64,000 bases of DNA from Cyclobacterium qasimii M12-11B (lineage in GTDB: Bacteria > Bacteroidota > Bacteroidia > Cytophagales > Cyclobacteriaceae), in NCBI RefSeq assembly GCF_000427295.1, contig NZ_ATNM01000139.1, forward strand, positions 46,968 to 110,967, read 5' to 3'. The position numbers were made by a program, and so were the translations under genes. Shown in pieces: positions 11,060-21,017 of this stretch. The notes below the pieces were generated by a model, which was not told where the DNA came from, did no database searches, and saw only the letters and a program-made list of their open reading frames with translations. Position 1 is the stretch's first letter. Each line of letters starts with the position of its first letter.

Positions 11060-13099
11060 TTGTTGGCTCAATCAAATTCAATTCAAAGCCAGATTGAACA
11101 ATTACAAGCCATTGAAAACCAAGAGAATTTCATCCCTACTTTTGATTATATAGATCAACTGAACCGTTTAGGTGAATTGTATTACAACCGGAATCCAGAC
11201 AGCACCTTTTTGTTGGCAATGAAGAGTCTGAAAGCGAGTGAGCAAATAGACTACAATAAAGGTCTGGTAGATGCCTATAGAAACATTGGTGCTTATCACA
11301 ATATCAAAGGTGAATACAATCATGCCATGAGCTTTTTCAAGGAAGGCTTATCCATTGCGGAAAAAGAACAATACTGGTTAGGCTTAGCAAACATCTACAA
11401 TAGCATGGGGCTAAACACCTACGAAAGGGGTGATTACACAGCTGCTGTAAATTATTATTTACAGGCTCTTGAAATAAAGGAGAAACATCTCTCCAAACTA
11501 GACCAAAGCAAAACACTTAATAATCTAGGCTTGGTGTTTATGGACTTTGGTGATTTGGACAAGGCCTTGAAATACCATACCAGAGCACTAAAGATCCGAG
11601 AAGAATTTAAAGACAAAACAGGCATAGCCTCTTCAAGGATTAACATCGCTCTTGTTAACAAAGAAAAAGGACAATTGGATGAGGCCATTAACCAATTCAA
11701 TGTAGCACTTGAATTAGGGATTGACATGAATAACCGGCAGCTTATTTCCGTAAGTTATTTTAATATCGGAGAAATCTTATTGACTAAAAAAAGTTTTAAA
11801 GAAGCGCTTGAATATTTTGAGAAAGCATTGCTCGTCGACAAAGAAAGAGGAGACCGTGTTGGTATCGGATTCGACTTACTTGGAATTGGAGAAGCCCAAT
11901 TGAATTTGAATAGTTTAAGGCTGGCCAAGAAAAACATCAATGAAAGCCTAAATATTTTTGTAGAAAGCGATATCAAGAGCAACATCGATAAAAGTCATTT
12001 ACTGTTGAGCAAAGCTTATGAAATGGAAAACAATGGCATGCAGGCGCTGCACCATTTCAAATTGCACAAATTATACCAGGACAGTGTAATCAATTTGGAA
12101 ACTGAGAAACAAATTCAGGAGATTAGCTCAAAGTATGAATTTGATAAAAAAGAAGCCGAACTACGTCAAAGTCAAAAGGAAAAAGAACTTCTTAACGAAA
12201 AAAAGATGGAGCGCAACATCCGAAATGGTGTTACCGTCATTCTTGTTATTTTACTGATTGCATTTTTGCTGGCAATAAGGTCTGTTAAAACCCAAATAAA
12301 AGCCAAGGCACTTGTGACCCGACAGAAAAATGAATTTGAGAATTTAAACAAAAGGTTGTTACAGCAAAAAAGTGAAAATGAAAAAATAACGAATCAGCTA
12401 TTTCAAGTCAATGAAACCAAGGACAAGCTATTCAGTATTGTTGGTCACGACCTAAAAAGTCCAATAAATAGTCTAAAAGGGCTCATGCAATATGTGGTGG
12501 ATGAAAAGTTGAATCAAGAGGAATTCTTAATGGTCTCTACTCAATTGAGAAATGAGGTAGAACAAGTTCATTTTACCCTCACCAATTTACTAAACTGGGC
12601 AAAAGGACAAATGAGAGGGATAGTAACTGATCCTATCGCATTTTCAATGCATAAAATATTAAAAGAGAACATCAACTTAAACCTACCTATTTCTGAAGGG
12701 AAAAAGATAAAGATCATTGATCAATTGGAAGAAAACACAATTTGTTTTGCCGACAAAGATCAAATAAATCTCGCCTTAAGAAATATTTTAAATAACGCCT
12801 TAAAGTTCACCCACAAAGGTGGGAGTATAATTGTTTCAAGTAAGAAATATGGTCAGGATTTTTGGGAAATTTCTATTAAGGACAACGGCATTGGCATGTC
12901 CGAGGAGGCCCTTAGTAACCTTTTCACTAATGAAATTGGGGGAAAGCGGCAATATGGCACAGAAGGTGAAAAAGGAACAGGTTTAGGGCTACAACTCTCA
13001 AAAGATTTTATCACAAAAAACGGGGGAGAAATAAAGGTTTATAGTGAATTAGGAAAAGGCACAGAAGTCCGTTTCACCCTCCCTTCAGCTTATTTCTAA
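11060..13099 (+). CDS. TPR-domain hybrid membrane sensor histidine kinase
   Basis: At least 679 residues. The N-terminal 360 residues hold about six to seven tetratricopeptide repeats (examples: NSMGLNTYERGDYTAAVNYY, NNLGLVFMDFGDLDKALKYH). A coiled coil and a membrane helix near residues 390-406 follow, then a HisKA domain with phospho-acceptor H463 (VGHDLKSPINSL). The HATPase domain has an N box near N578 and G boxes DNGIGMS and GTGLGL. The start is uncertain: this frame opens with TTG at 11060 inside the end of a signal peptide (HILLAQ). The upstream signal peptide reads better if one base is missing from the T run at 11013-11018, which would move the start to TTG 10986. No response regulator is adjacent, apart from the sensor-like gene downstream. 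Confidence 0.9.
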   Translation: MLAQSNSIQSQIEQLQAIENQENFIPTFDYIDQLNRLGELYYNRNPDSTFLLAMKSLKASEQIDYNKGLVDAYRNIGAYHNIKGEYNHAMSFFKEGLSIAEKEQYWLGLANIYNSMGLNTYERGDYTAAVNYYLQALEIKEKHLSKLDQSKTLNNLGLVFMDFGDLDKALKYHTRALKIREEFKDKTGIASSRINIALVNKEKGQLDEAINQFNVALELGIDMNNRQLISVSYFNIGEILLTKKSFKEALEYFEKALLVDKERGDRVGIGFDLLGIGEAQLNLNSLRLAKKNINESLNIFVESDIKSNIDKSHLLLSKAYEMENNGMQALHHFKLHKLYQDSVINLETEKQIQEISSKYEFDKKEAELRQSQKEKELLNEKKMERNIRNGVTVILVILLIAFLLAIRSVKTQIKAKALVTRQKNEFENLNKRLLQQKSENEKITNQLFQVNETKDKLFSIVGHDLKSPINSLKGLMQYVVDEKLNQEEFLMVSTQLRNEVEQVHFTLTNLLNWAKGQMRGIVTDPIAFSMHKILKENINLNLPISEGKKIKIIDQLEENTICFADKDQINLALRNILNNALKFTHKGGSIIVSSKKYGQDFWEISIKDNGIGMSEEALSNLFTNEIGGKRQYGTEGEKGTGLGLQLSKDFITKNGGEIKVYSELGKGTEVRFTLPSAYF

Positions 13100-13249
13100 G
13101 GGATAATAATAATTTTCTCTTTGGTTGGTAAATTAGAATTTAATACCTTATTTAATAGTCTGAACATTAATTGATAAAGTAGGTTTACTTATCAACTAAA
13201 AAGTAAAAATATTTGGTCATTGTTTAAAGTGAAATTTAATTAAGGAAAT

Positions 13250-13909
13250 ATGAAAGGAAAAACCTTCTTCTCGTTCAAAACAAAAATAGCCATTGCCTTA
13301 ATTCTCATTTTGTTTCTCATTTTTGCGAAAAGCCTCGTGGATAAAAGCAATGTGGACGAATTAGAAGCTTCTTTTGTTACTGTGTATGAAGACAGGTTGG
13401 TCGTTCAAGACTATATTTTCAATATAACCGAACTACTTTTTAGAATGCGATTGGTGGTGGCCAATACCGAATCCATAGAACAATATTTGGCTGTCAAAAA
13501 TCAAGTGATAGACTATCATGAACAGATTTTAGCCATTATAACAGGTTTTGAACGAACCTATCTTACGCCCAAAGAGGAACAATACCTCAATGATTTTAAG
13601 CAGTTGGTATCAGAAAAGCTAGAAATTCAAAGTTATTTTAGTAACCTGGAAACCTCTGAAAAAAACTATGAAAACAGTGTCCTGAGATTCAATTCGGATT
13701 TTGAGCGGGTATTCAACGATTTGAGGGAATTGTCTAAAATCCAGTTATTGGAAGGTAAAAAACTTGCCAACCTAAGCTATAGAATCAAAGCCAGATCTGA
13801 CATATGGTTACAATTTGAATATGCGGTACTCTTCATATTACTAATTATCATAAGCATGCTCATCTATTCCTCGAGAGGATTTAAAGATGGAGAAAAGATC
13901 AAGCCTTGA
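13250..13909 (+). CDS. Four-helix-bundle sensor-like membrane protein (4HB_MCP type)
   Basis: A 219-residue protein with a membrane helix at residues 11-28, a periplasmic helical region of about 155 residues and a second membrane helix near residues 190-208, ending with a short basic tail. This topology and the helical pattern match the 4HB_MCP ligand-binding module of chemoreceptors and kinases. No output domain follows. It could supply sensing to the adjacent histidine kinase, or be a truncated receptor. The pairing is inferred only from proximity (150 bases) and shared strand. Confidence 0.65.
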   Translation: MKGKTFFSFKTKIAIALILILFLIFAKSLVDKSNVDELEASFVTVYEDRLVVQDYIFNITELLFRMRLVVANTESIEQYLAVKNQVIDYHEQILAIITGFERTYLTPKEEQYLNDFKQLVSEKLEIQSYFSNLETSEKNYENSVLRFNSDFERVFNDLRELSKIQLLEGKKLANLSYRIKARSDIWLQFEYAVLFILLIIISMLIYSSRGFKDGEKIKP

Positions 13910-14229
13910 TTACCCAATTAAGATAATGGTAACACCTTAAGTTGAGGGATTTTTTTATTTTCCTACAGGCTCTCCTGCTACAAAACCAATGCCCTCTTAC
14001 ACATAATCTGTATTCTATCTGGTTGAAGGTATAGTTTGGTTGATTGTCAAATCAATCGTTTTTTCACTGGCTCTCTACCGTAGTGAAATATCGAAAAACC
14101 GGTCCTAGTTATAGTAAGGACAACATGAAAAAAAATTGGCGGCATTGCTGCTTTTTTCTGCAACAATACCGCCAAAACAAATGTCATCTATCAATGTTTT
14201 CAAATCTGCAATTACCCATTAACCCCTGG
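13910..14229. other. Intergenic region with a palindromic repeat element
   Basis: This 320-base gap between convergent genes holds a TTTCACT/AGTGAAA hairpin near 14060-14090 and the long palindrome at 14136-14175 described separately. A frame at 14044-14259 crosses the palindrome and has no family features, so it is not called. Confidence 0.5.
14136..14175. repeat. Palindromic repeat, copy 1 (REP-like)
   Basis: The arms TTGGCGGCATTGCTGC (14136-14151) and GCAACAATACCGCCAA (14160-14175) pair around a T-rich 8-base loop. A diverged copy with the same arms and T-rich loop lies at 63877-63922, about 50 kb away. The arrangement between convergent genes suggests a terminator-like role, and the recurrence suggests a REP-type element. 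Confidence 0.7.
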
Positions 14230-15714
14230 TCATTTGCTTTTTTTATTGGCTATAGCTGAAAGTAAAAACCCTACTAAGAAGATGACAACAGTACCAAATA
14301 CAATGGTAAGGTTGGCATGAAAGGTACTTCTAAAGCGCATACCTTCTTCTAAAATTACCGGAGACAAACTCATCCAGCCAATGACCAATACTCCAAGTGC
14401 AACACCAATGGCCGCATATTTTTGCTTGATATTTTTACCAATGAAACCGAGCAAAAACAAACCTAGAATACCGCCACTAAATATAGCAGATAAAGCCCAC
14501 CACGCTTCCAATGCACTTTTGACACCGTTAAATGCTATTGCTACTACAATGGCCAACACCCCCATTACAAATGAAGAGGAAAGCAATACCCTCATTTCAC
14601 CTTTCCCATTTATATCTGGAGAAATATACTTCTTATAATGATCCGTAAGAATAATAGTAGCAGAGCTATTGATACTAGTAGAAATAGTACTCATACCAGC
14701 AGCGAAAATGGAAGCTATAAGCAATCCTGTCATTCCCACAGGTAAACCGCTAACGATAAAATAAGGGAAAACCTTGTCTGCCTGATCTACACCTCTAAAT
14801 TCCACTGGCAACAATTCAGGCATTGCCTGGTAATAAGCAAAAAGCGCTGTACCAATAAAGAAAAACAGAAGCGATACTGGCACATACAAAAGACTACCTA
14901 ATAAAGTAGATTTAACAGCCTCTTTATCTGATTTAGCACTTAAATAGCGTTGAACATAGTTTTGATCTACTCCGAAATTCTGAAGATTGATAAAAAGTCC
15001 ATATACCAATATCACCCAAAAAGTACCCTCCGATAAACTGAATCCAAAACTTCCTAAGCTGAACTTATCGTGTTCAGCTCCTATGGTAAATACCTGCCCA
15101 GGTCCTTCTGGCATGGAAAACATAATGATCAATAGACAAGCCAGCGCGCCAGTGATCAAAACGATCCCTTGAATGGCATCCGTCCAGATAACGGCCTCAA
15201 AACCACCCATAATCGAATAAATCAGTACACTAATTCCTGTAATGATAATAATAACAGGAATGCTCCATCCAAACATTACATTCATTGGCAAAGCCAACAA
15301 ATACATAATGGCACCCATTCTGGCCAATTGTGTTAGCAAGTAACAAATGGAGGCATAAGTTCTGGCCCATGGCCCAAATTTAGTTTCCAGATAATAGTAA
15401 GCCGAAGGGTTTTTGATCCCTCTATAAAGCGGTACAAAAAACTTGACCGCTAAAACTGCCGCAATTGGTATGGATAAACTAAAGACAAATCCGCTCCAAT
15501 TGGACAAATAGGCATTTCCTGGAAGGGCTAAAAAACTAATACTACTTACGAAAGTAGCAAAAATAGACATTCCTATAGCCCAGGAAGGCAGTCGTCCCCC
15601 TCCCGTTATATAGTCATCTGCGGATCGCTTTTTAAAGTAAAAGGAGGCTCCAAAAAGGATAATGGCCAACATATATGACAAAAATACAACGAGATCAATA
15701 AGGGGTAAATCCAT
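14230..15714 (-). CDS. Sodium:solute symporter (SSS family)
   Basis: A 494-residue membrane transporter of the sodium/solute symporter family with about 13 hydrophobic helices. Typical landmarks are the first-helix start DLVVFLSYMLAIILFG, the DDYITGGGRLPSWAIGMS segment (residues 34-51) and the conserved GGFEAVIWTDAIQG region near residues 168-181. It is the last gene of a minus-strand cluster with a DapA/NanA-like lyase, sialidases and an isomerase. It therefore probably imports the monosaccharide released or processed by those enzymes, possibly sialic acid or a related sugar acid. The substrate is inferred from context only. Confidence 0.93.
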   Translation of the reverse strand: MDLPLIDLVVFLSYMLAIILFGASFYFKKRSADDYITGGGRLPSWAIGMSIFATFVSSISFLALPGNAYLSNWSGFVFSLSIPIAAVLAVKFFVPLYRGIKNPSAYYYLETKFGPWARTYASICYLLTQLARMGAIMYLLALPMNVMFGWSIPVIIIITGISVLIYSIMGGFEAVIWTDAIQGIVLITGALACLLIIMFSMPEGPGQVFTIGAEHDKFSLGSFGFSLSEGTFWVILVYGLFINLQNFGVDQNYVQRYLSAKSDKEAVKSTLLGSLLYVPVSLLFFFIGTALFAYYQAMPELLPVEFRGVDQADKVFPYFIVSGLPVGMTGLLIASIFAAGMSTISTSINSSATIILTDHYKKYISPDINGKGEMRVLLSSSFVMGVLAIVVAIAFNGVKSALEAWWALSAIFSGGILGLFLLGFIGKNIKQKYAAIGVALGVLVIGWMSLSPVILEEGMRFRSTFHANLTIVFGTVVIFLVGFLLSAIANKKSK

Positions 15715-15888
15715 TCTTTTTACTTTTTTAAATGATTATTTCAGGGGTAAACACTGATTATGCCATAGGACTCGCACTCAGTGGTAAATTCATCAGCGAA
15801 TCAAAACAGCTAGAGATATAAATCTCAAAACGATTGATTGGCTCTAATTTTTTCACCACGAAGATTAAATCACTATGGCATATTTGGG

Positions 15889-16821
15889 TTATACGTATTG
15901 TTTATAAGCTGCGAGCCCAATCAATTTTTTTCTAATTACTTCAATTTCGTCTTTTTCGAAAGCGGATAGTGGCGTAGCTAAATAGCCAGTGCCTATACCC
16001 AAGATAAACATAGACGCTTTCAATCCTTTTAGGAAACTTGATCCATAAGATCCCATGGCATAAATTTCATCAGCCAATTCCATCGCCATTTCCTGAAGTC
16101 TTCCAACCTCTTTCAAATCACCTTTATCAGCAGCGTTGTATAGATCTACAAAAAGCTTAGGGAAAACATTGGCCCCTCCACTTACACCACCATGCCCGCC
16201 CATAAGGACAGTAGCAGCCATCATTTCTTCAGGTCCTACAAGCAAGGTGAAATCAGGTCTATTCCTGAAAGCATAAATCATAGCATTGAAAAACACAGCT
16301 TGTCCTGAGCTGTCCTTAAGCCCATAAACATTTGGGTGTTTAGACAATTCCAAAACAGCTTTCTGGGTCATCATTGTTTTTGTATGCGAAGGCATGTTGT
16401 ACAAATACAATGGTAGGGTCAAGTTATCTGCAAGTTTATTGAAATAAGTGATCAATTCACTTTCCCCCAAACCATAATAATAAGGCGGTGCTGCCACTAC
16501 TGCTGTAGCACCAGCTTCTTTTGACAAGCGACTTAAAGCCAGGCTTTCCTCAAGAGAGGTGTCAGTAATACCAACCAATACCGGTACTCTACCATTGACT
16601 AGTTCACAAGACAATGTAATAAGCTCTCTCCTTAATTTATAGGAAATATTGGTACATTCTCCAGTAGTACCAAGAATGAAAATACCATGAACTCCCCCAG
16701 CTATCAGGTGCTCTATAAGTTGGCTAGTTCCTTCTTTGTCTAGATGATCATCGTCCAACAAAAGCGTTGCCATAGGAGGTATTATACCTTTTAATGGCTC
16801 TTTTTTTAAATCTCTCTGCAT
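15889..16821 (-). CDS. DapA/NanA-family lyase (dihydrodipicolinate synthase or N-acetylneuraminate lyase type)
   Basis: A 310-residue TIM-barrel class I aldolase. The family features are the GTTGEC pyruvate-carboxylate loop at residues 51-56, tyrosine Y141 in LYNMPS and the Schiff-base lysine K169 in GLKDSSG. The C-terminal arm is as long as in the NanA and keto-deoxy-sugar aldolase branches. Set between a sugar symporter and a sialidase-like lipoprotein, it more likely cleaves a 2-keto-3-deoxy acid such as N-acetylneuraminate than makes lysine precursors. The exact substrate is inference. Confidence 0.9.
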   Translation of the reverse strand: MQRDLKKEPLKGIIPPMATLLLDDDHLDKEGTSQLIEHLIAGGVHGIFILGTTGECTNISYKLRRELITLSCELVNGRVPVLVGITDTSLEESLALSRLSKEAGATAVVAAPPYYYGLGESELITYFNKLADNLTLPLYLYNMPSHTKTMMTQKAVLELSKHPNVYGLKDSSGQAVFFNAMIYAFRNRPDFTLLVGPEEMMAATVLMGGHGGVSGGANVFPKLFVDLYNAADKGDLKEVGRLQEMAMELADEIYAMGSYGSSFLKGLKASMFILGIGTGYLATPLSAFEKDEIEVIRKKLIGLAAYKQYV

Positions 16822-16879
16822 TTCTTATTCGTATAAATAGGCATTGAAAACACCTACAATAATCTGGTTACAATTGTGT

Positions 16880-18051
16880 TTATTTAATTTTACTTGGGTC
16901 TACCACTGCATATTTGACAGTTTTCCTGTCATAGGTGTAGGTCATATGAACCATTCCATCCTTGCTTTGAATGATTGCAGGATAGCTATAGCCTGATTCA
17001 TTTGGTTCGTTTTCAAGGGTCATAAAAGGATCCCAGGTCTTGCCATCATCAGAAATCGCAAGATTAAGAATGTTTCTTCCTTTAGGTTCTTCGCCTTCTT
17101 TCGTGCTATGGTTATAAATCAATAGTTGTCTACCATCAGCCAAAGTCACTGCATCTGTACCTGAATTAGGGTTAGGAAGTGAGGTAGCCACCATAGGTGA
17201 CCAGGTCTGACCATTGTCTGTAGACCAACTTTCAGAAATCACATCCTGTCGGGTACGGCATAAAATCTGAAGGGAACCATCTTTATGAAACAAAACACTT
17301 GGCTGAATCGCATCAAATTCAACTCCGTCATTGATAGGCCCTACAACTTCCCAGGTCTTCCCATTGTCTTTGCTGATTTCAAAATGAACCATCCAAAAGG
17401 TATCATCATCTTTTTTAAACTCTGTACTTGTTGGAGCGATTATAGTCCCATCTTCAAGTTGAACAGCCTTGTTCTTTACTGGACCTAAAAGAGGGCCAAT
17501 GGCTGGGTCTTCTCCAAGTTTTTTAGGCTCAGACCAAGTCTTACCATCATCGTCCGATGTGATCAACATGCCCCACCAGGTTCTAGGATCTGGACCAACT
17601 TTGTAAAAAAGCATTAGAGGCCCCTCTTTGGGTTGAAACAGCACTGGATTCCATGTTGGATACCTTAAGTTCTCATTCTCAATACCATTTGCTACTTCTA
17701 CAGGTCTTGTCCATTTTCCATTTTCCAAATGAGTAACCCTTATTCCTACATCAGGATTTTTTTCATGTGTTCCTGAAAAGAAAGAAGCGACAATTCCTGA
17801 AGGAGTTTCCACCAAAGTGGAAGCGTGAACCTGAGGAGTAGGTCGATCGTCCAATGAATAAATAAGTTCGGCATGTACAAGTGCTCCTTCCCCTACTTTT
17901 TGTTTTCCGGTAGGTGAAAGTTTCCTGTAATATCATTGGGTGCCAATTGAACGTTCTCTTGGGCTTCCGCTTTTTTCTCATTGCTTCCTCCACAGGAGTT
18001 CAGCATCAAACCAGCGGTTATTGCGAGTAAAGTAAGTGTTGTTTTTTTCAT
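16880..18051 (-). pseudogene. Sialidase-fold (BNR) lipoprotein, split by a 1-base frameshift
   Basis: Read through one missing base, this is a 390-residue lipoprotein. The 5' part (ATG at 18049-18051) encodes a lipoprotein signal, MKKTTLTLLAITAGL then LNSC, and stops at 17893-17895. The frame continues as VGEGALVHAELIYSLDDR, giving a six-bladed sialidase fold with Asp boxes such as SDDDGKTW, SKDNGKTW, STDNGQTW and SDDGKTW, and RPTPQVHAST near the catalytic N-terminus. The break falls at an A5 run (minus strand; 17897-17901). Adding one A restores a continuous protein. It may be a sequencing error, a pseudogene or, less likely, slippage on AAA-AAG. It belongs with the lyase and symporter. Confidence 0.85.
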
Positions 18052-18052
18052 G

Positions 18053-19649
18053 TTACAGGCCACAAAGTGACGTTTTAATTCCCAGTTCATTCATTGCCGC
18101 CGCCTTGGCATAGCAAGCGTCAAGAGCACTGGCTTTATCTGTAGCATAAACCACATGAATATGATTTGCCTTGTGCCTTGCCATCATTTGATCGCGGGTT
18201 ACACCATCTAATACACCATGCATTATCGGCCACTCAGGAGTTGTCATGTCCCATCTTCTTTGTGTTTCTTCGGCTGGCAACTCTACCACCTTACCTGTTC
18301 CCAGGTCACAATGCAATTGGTCATCCATCACATAAATCCTACTCCAAACAATATGTCCAGGTTTACTTACTCCTTTTAAACTTCCACCACCTAATGGAAA
18401 ATACATAGGTGGTTGCCTGTCGCTACTTGCTCCTTTGTATCCACCTATAAAATGTGATGGAGGGGCAGCACCTGAAATCAGGAATACCCATACAAATTCT
18501 TCCTTACCGTTGACTGTGAAGTTTTCTCCATACCTTAAATCATGAAGCGTATTGTCTCCAACCAATCCTAATTTCTCCCAAAGCTTATAAGTAATCAGAC
18601 TGTCAAGTCCAGCACATTCATCCACTTCATTGAAATGAGGCAAGGCTTTACCAGCGATGATTTCAACTCCTTGCTCATCACGTACCGGAGGCCGCTCTGT
18701 ATTGTTAAGCAAGCCTTCTACAAGATCACTGGCAGGGGTCAATTCATTGAGTCCCTGCTGGTATTGAATACCAATAGTATCACAACCAAACTTATTGGCT
18801 AACCTTAGGGCAGCCACATACATTTTGCATTGCTCAAGCGTTTGCTCCCTGGTAAGCTCTGTCTCTGGTTTGGTTCCCCCAGTTAAAAGTCAACCCTCTA
18901 TCTAACAACCATTGTAAAACTTCTTCAGCTTCTTCTGAAGAAACATTTCGCATGGCCGCATACAAGGTAGATTGACTTAATCTTTCTTTAAACAGCCCTG
19001 TTTTGTGCAATAAATGATCAGGAATAATGGCATTAAACATGCCCATACATCCTTCATCAAATACGCCCATAATGGCTTTATTTTTTCTGAATTCTTTGGC
19101 AAGTTCAGTTCCTGTTTCTAAGGCTTTAGCAGGGATACTGCTTGAATCAAAAGCCTTTACATGGCTTAGATCATGAGTGATTTTCCCTGATTCCAACCAC
19201 TCTTTAAAACCATTTAAAAAGAAGCTGTCCTTAAAATCCTGGCTCCAAAGCGTAGAATAAGGCACTCCTGCTTTGGTCAAAGAGCCATTAAGATTAAGCA
19301 TCCCTACCAATCCAGGCCATTGTCCACTCCAGTTGGCTATGGTTAAAATAGGTCCTTTATGGGTGGTCAATCCTGCCAATACATGGTGGGAAAACTGCCA
19401 CACACTTTCGGCAACGATCAATGGCTTCTCAGGATCTATATCCCTAAATACATCCATCCCCATTTTCTGGGAATCAATAAATCCATGCCCTTTTTCTTCA
19501 TCATATTTATGTGCCCTGATGACCTTAATTCCCAAGTCATCAAAAACTCCCTGGAGGCTGTCTTCCATATCTTTTTGTGCTTGCCAACAGGTTTGATTGG
19601 CTGGAAGTCTTAAATCGCCACTTGCAATCAGGTATATTTCTTTGCTCAT
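18053..19649 (-). pseudogene. L-fucose/L-arabinose isomerase-like protein, split by a 1-base frameshift
   Basis: Two overlapping-end frames (19649-18834 and 18823-18053) are halves of one protein of about 531 residues, the size of L-fucose isomerase-like proteins. The first half ends in frame LTFNW; removing one G from the G5 run (minus strand; 18876-18880) lets it continue [17 protein letters not shown] into MYVAALRLANKFGCDTIGIQ. The C-terminal half has the fucose-isomerase C-domain pattern, including a late NHIHVVYA histidine segment. It would interconvert an aldose and a ketose. Here the indel is an insertion, unlike the other breaks in the window. Confidence 0.85.
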
Positions 19650-19777
19650 TATCAGTCAGTATTTTAGTTATTTGGTTCTATTATATTTCAATATATTAAA
19701 CTAACTATTGGGAGTACTACTCAGATTCCCTATAATCAGGCCTATATTACTCAAAAAAAATAGGATCGGTAAACATT

Positions 19778-21010
19778 TTATTTGATCGGGTTTTCGTACC
19801 AAATTACACCCAGGCCTTTCTTCGACCCATCAGCTGCGGTCTCCTCTGAAGTGATAATATCCAAATCCCCATCTGAATCTACATCCTTCAATAGTATAAA
19901 GTCATATTTAACGCCTTCCTTACCACTAATATCTATAAAATAAGGTGTATCAGTTTGGAAACCCATCATCGCAATCACACCCGATCTATCCAATGCTACT
20001 TCAAAAGAAGCCAGTAAATCCAGTTCTCCATCCTGGTTAATATCGGCTATTTTAACAGATTTACCCCGCCTTCCTCCTATCTTAGGGTAGCTAATGTTTC
20101 GACTTTCCCACTTCCCATTTTTTCTTTGAAAATGTTCCCATCCTTCGTATAAATCTGGTACTATGAATTCCAGTCCATTACTGCTATTAGGGTTTTCAAA
20201 GAAATCCATAAACATGGGTTCTCCGTCCCTGATGCCAAGAAAATGATTGTCCCAAGTGTTGCTTAAAAAATTTTTCCCAGGGTTTTCCATCCACCTCAAT
20301 CCCCGTAAATCCCCTTTTCGATCTGTAATTACAATGTCAACCTCCCCATCCGTATTCATGTCCAAAAGTTCTATGGACATTACCCAACCAAGGCTAGAAA
20401 TCTCATGGTATTTCCAATCTTCCATTATCAGGGGATTTTCAGGTGCTTCTAACCACCCCAAAGTTCCATTTGGATCCTTAGATCCAACAACCAGATCCAT
20501 CCCATTTTCCCCATCCAAATTAATAGGTCGTCCAAACATCCACTTCGTTTTTCCTATAGTAACTGGAATGTCTTTTGATATCCAATTTTGGGCCTCTAAA
20601 TAATCCACTGCATCAGCAGGCGCCCAATGAATAGTGACCCGCTGGTGATCCCCTTCGGATAAGGTGATCAAATCCATGAACCCATCTCCATTCAAGTCTG
20701 AGACAAAAGCGTCTTCCACATCTGGAGAAGGCAACTCAATATAAGGCCATTTTTCTTTGGGGTTTTCAGGCTGCAAATAAATACGAGAAATGCCCCCTTC
20801 TTCCCATCCTGTAATCAGATCAAACTTCCCATCATTGTTGACATCTGAAAATTTGGTCCCATCCGAACCAAATGAAGAATCATCAATGGCATGTCGCTGC
20901 CAAGGAGGAGAATCAAGGACTGTCCTATAGCGCTCTTGACCCAGCACTATACCCGGTTCAAAAAGCGCTATAGAAAATAATCCAATCCAAAACCATTTAA
21001 ATGTTTGCAT
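19778..21010 (-). CDS. Secreted FG-GAP/VCBS repeat protein
   Basis: A 410-residue protein with an N-terminal signal peptide ending near residue 24 and five calcium-binding FG-GAP-type loops: DVNNDGKFDL, DLNGDGFMDL, DMNTDGEVDI, DINQDGELDL and DVDSDGDLDI. The fold is an integrin-like beta-propeller. Such proteins are often found beside secreted carbohydrate-active enzymes in this phylum. It ends 128 bases upstream of the isomerase gene and starts 7 bases downstream of the sialidase gene, so the genes are probably cotranscribed. Its exact role, ligand binding or catalysis, is unknown. Confidence 0.88.
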   Translation of the reverse strand: MQTFKWFWIGLFSIALFEPGIVLGQERYRTVLDSPPWQRHAIDDSSFGSDGTKFSDVNNDGKFDLITGWEEGGISRIYLQPENPKEKWPYIELPSPDVEDAFVSDLNGDGFMDLITLSEGDHQRVTIHWAPADAVDYLEAQNWISKDIPVTIGKTKWMFGRPINLDGENGMDLVVGSKDPNGTLGWLEAPENPLIMEDWKYHEISSLGWVMSIELLDMNTDGEVDIVITDRKGDLRGLRWMENPGKNFLSNTWDNHFLGIRDGEPMFMDFFENPNSSNGLEFIVPDLYEGWEHFQRKNGKWESRNISYPKIGGRRGKSVKIADINQDGELDLLASFEVALDRSGVIAMMGFQTDTPYFIDISGKEGVKYDFILLKDVDSDGDLDIITSEETAADGSKKGLGVIWYENPIK

Positions 21011-21017
21011 CAGTCAA

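Noticed and set aside
14044..14259. 71-codon plus-strand frame near the SSS symporter end
   Set aside because: It spans the palindromic repeat, overlaps the symporter's end and has no family features.
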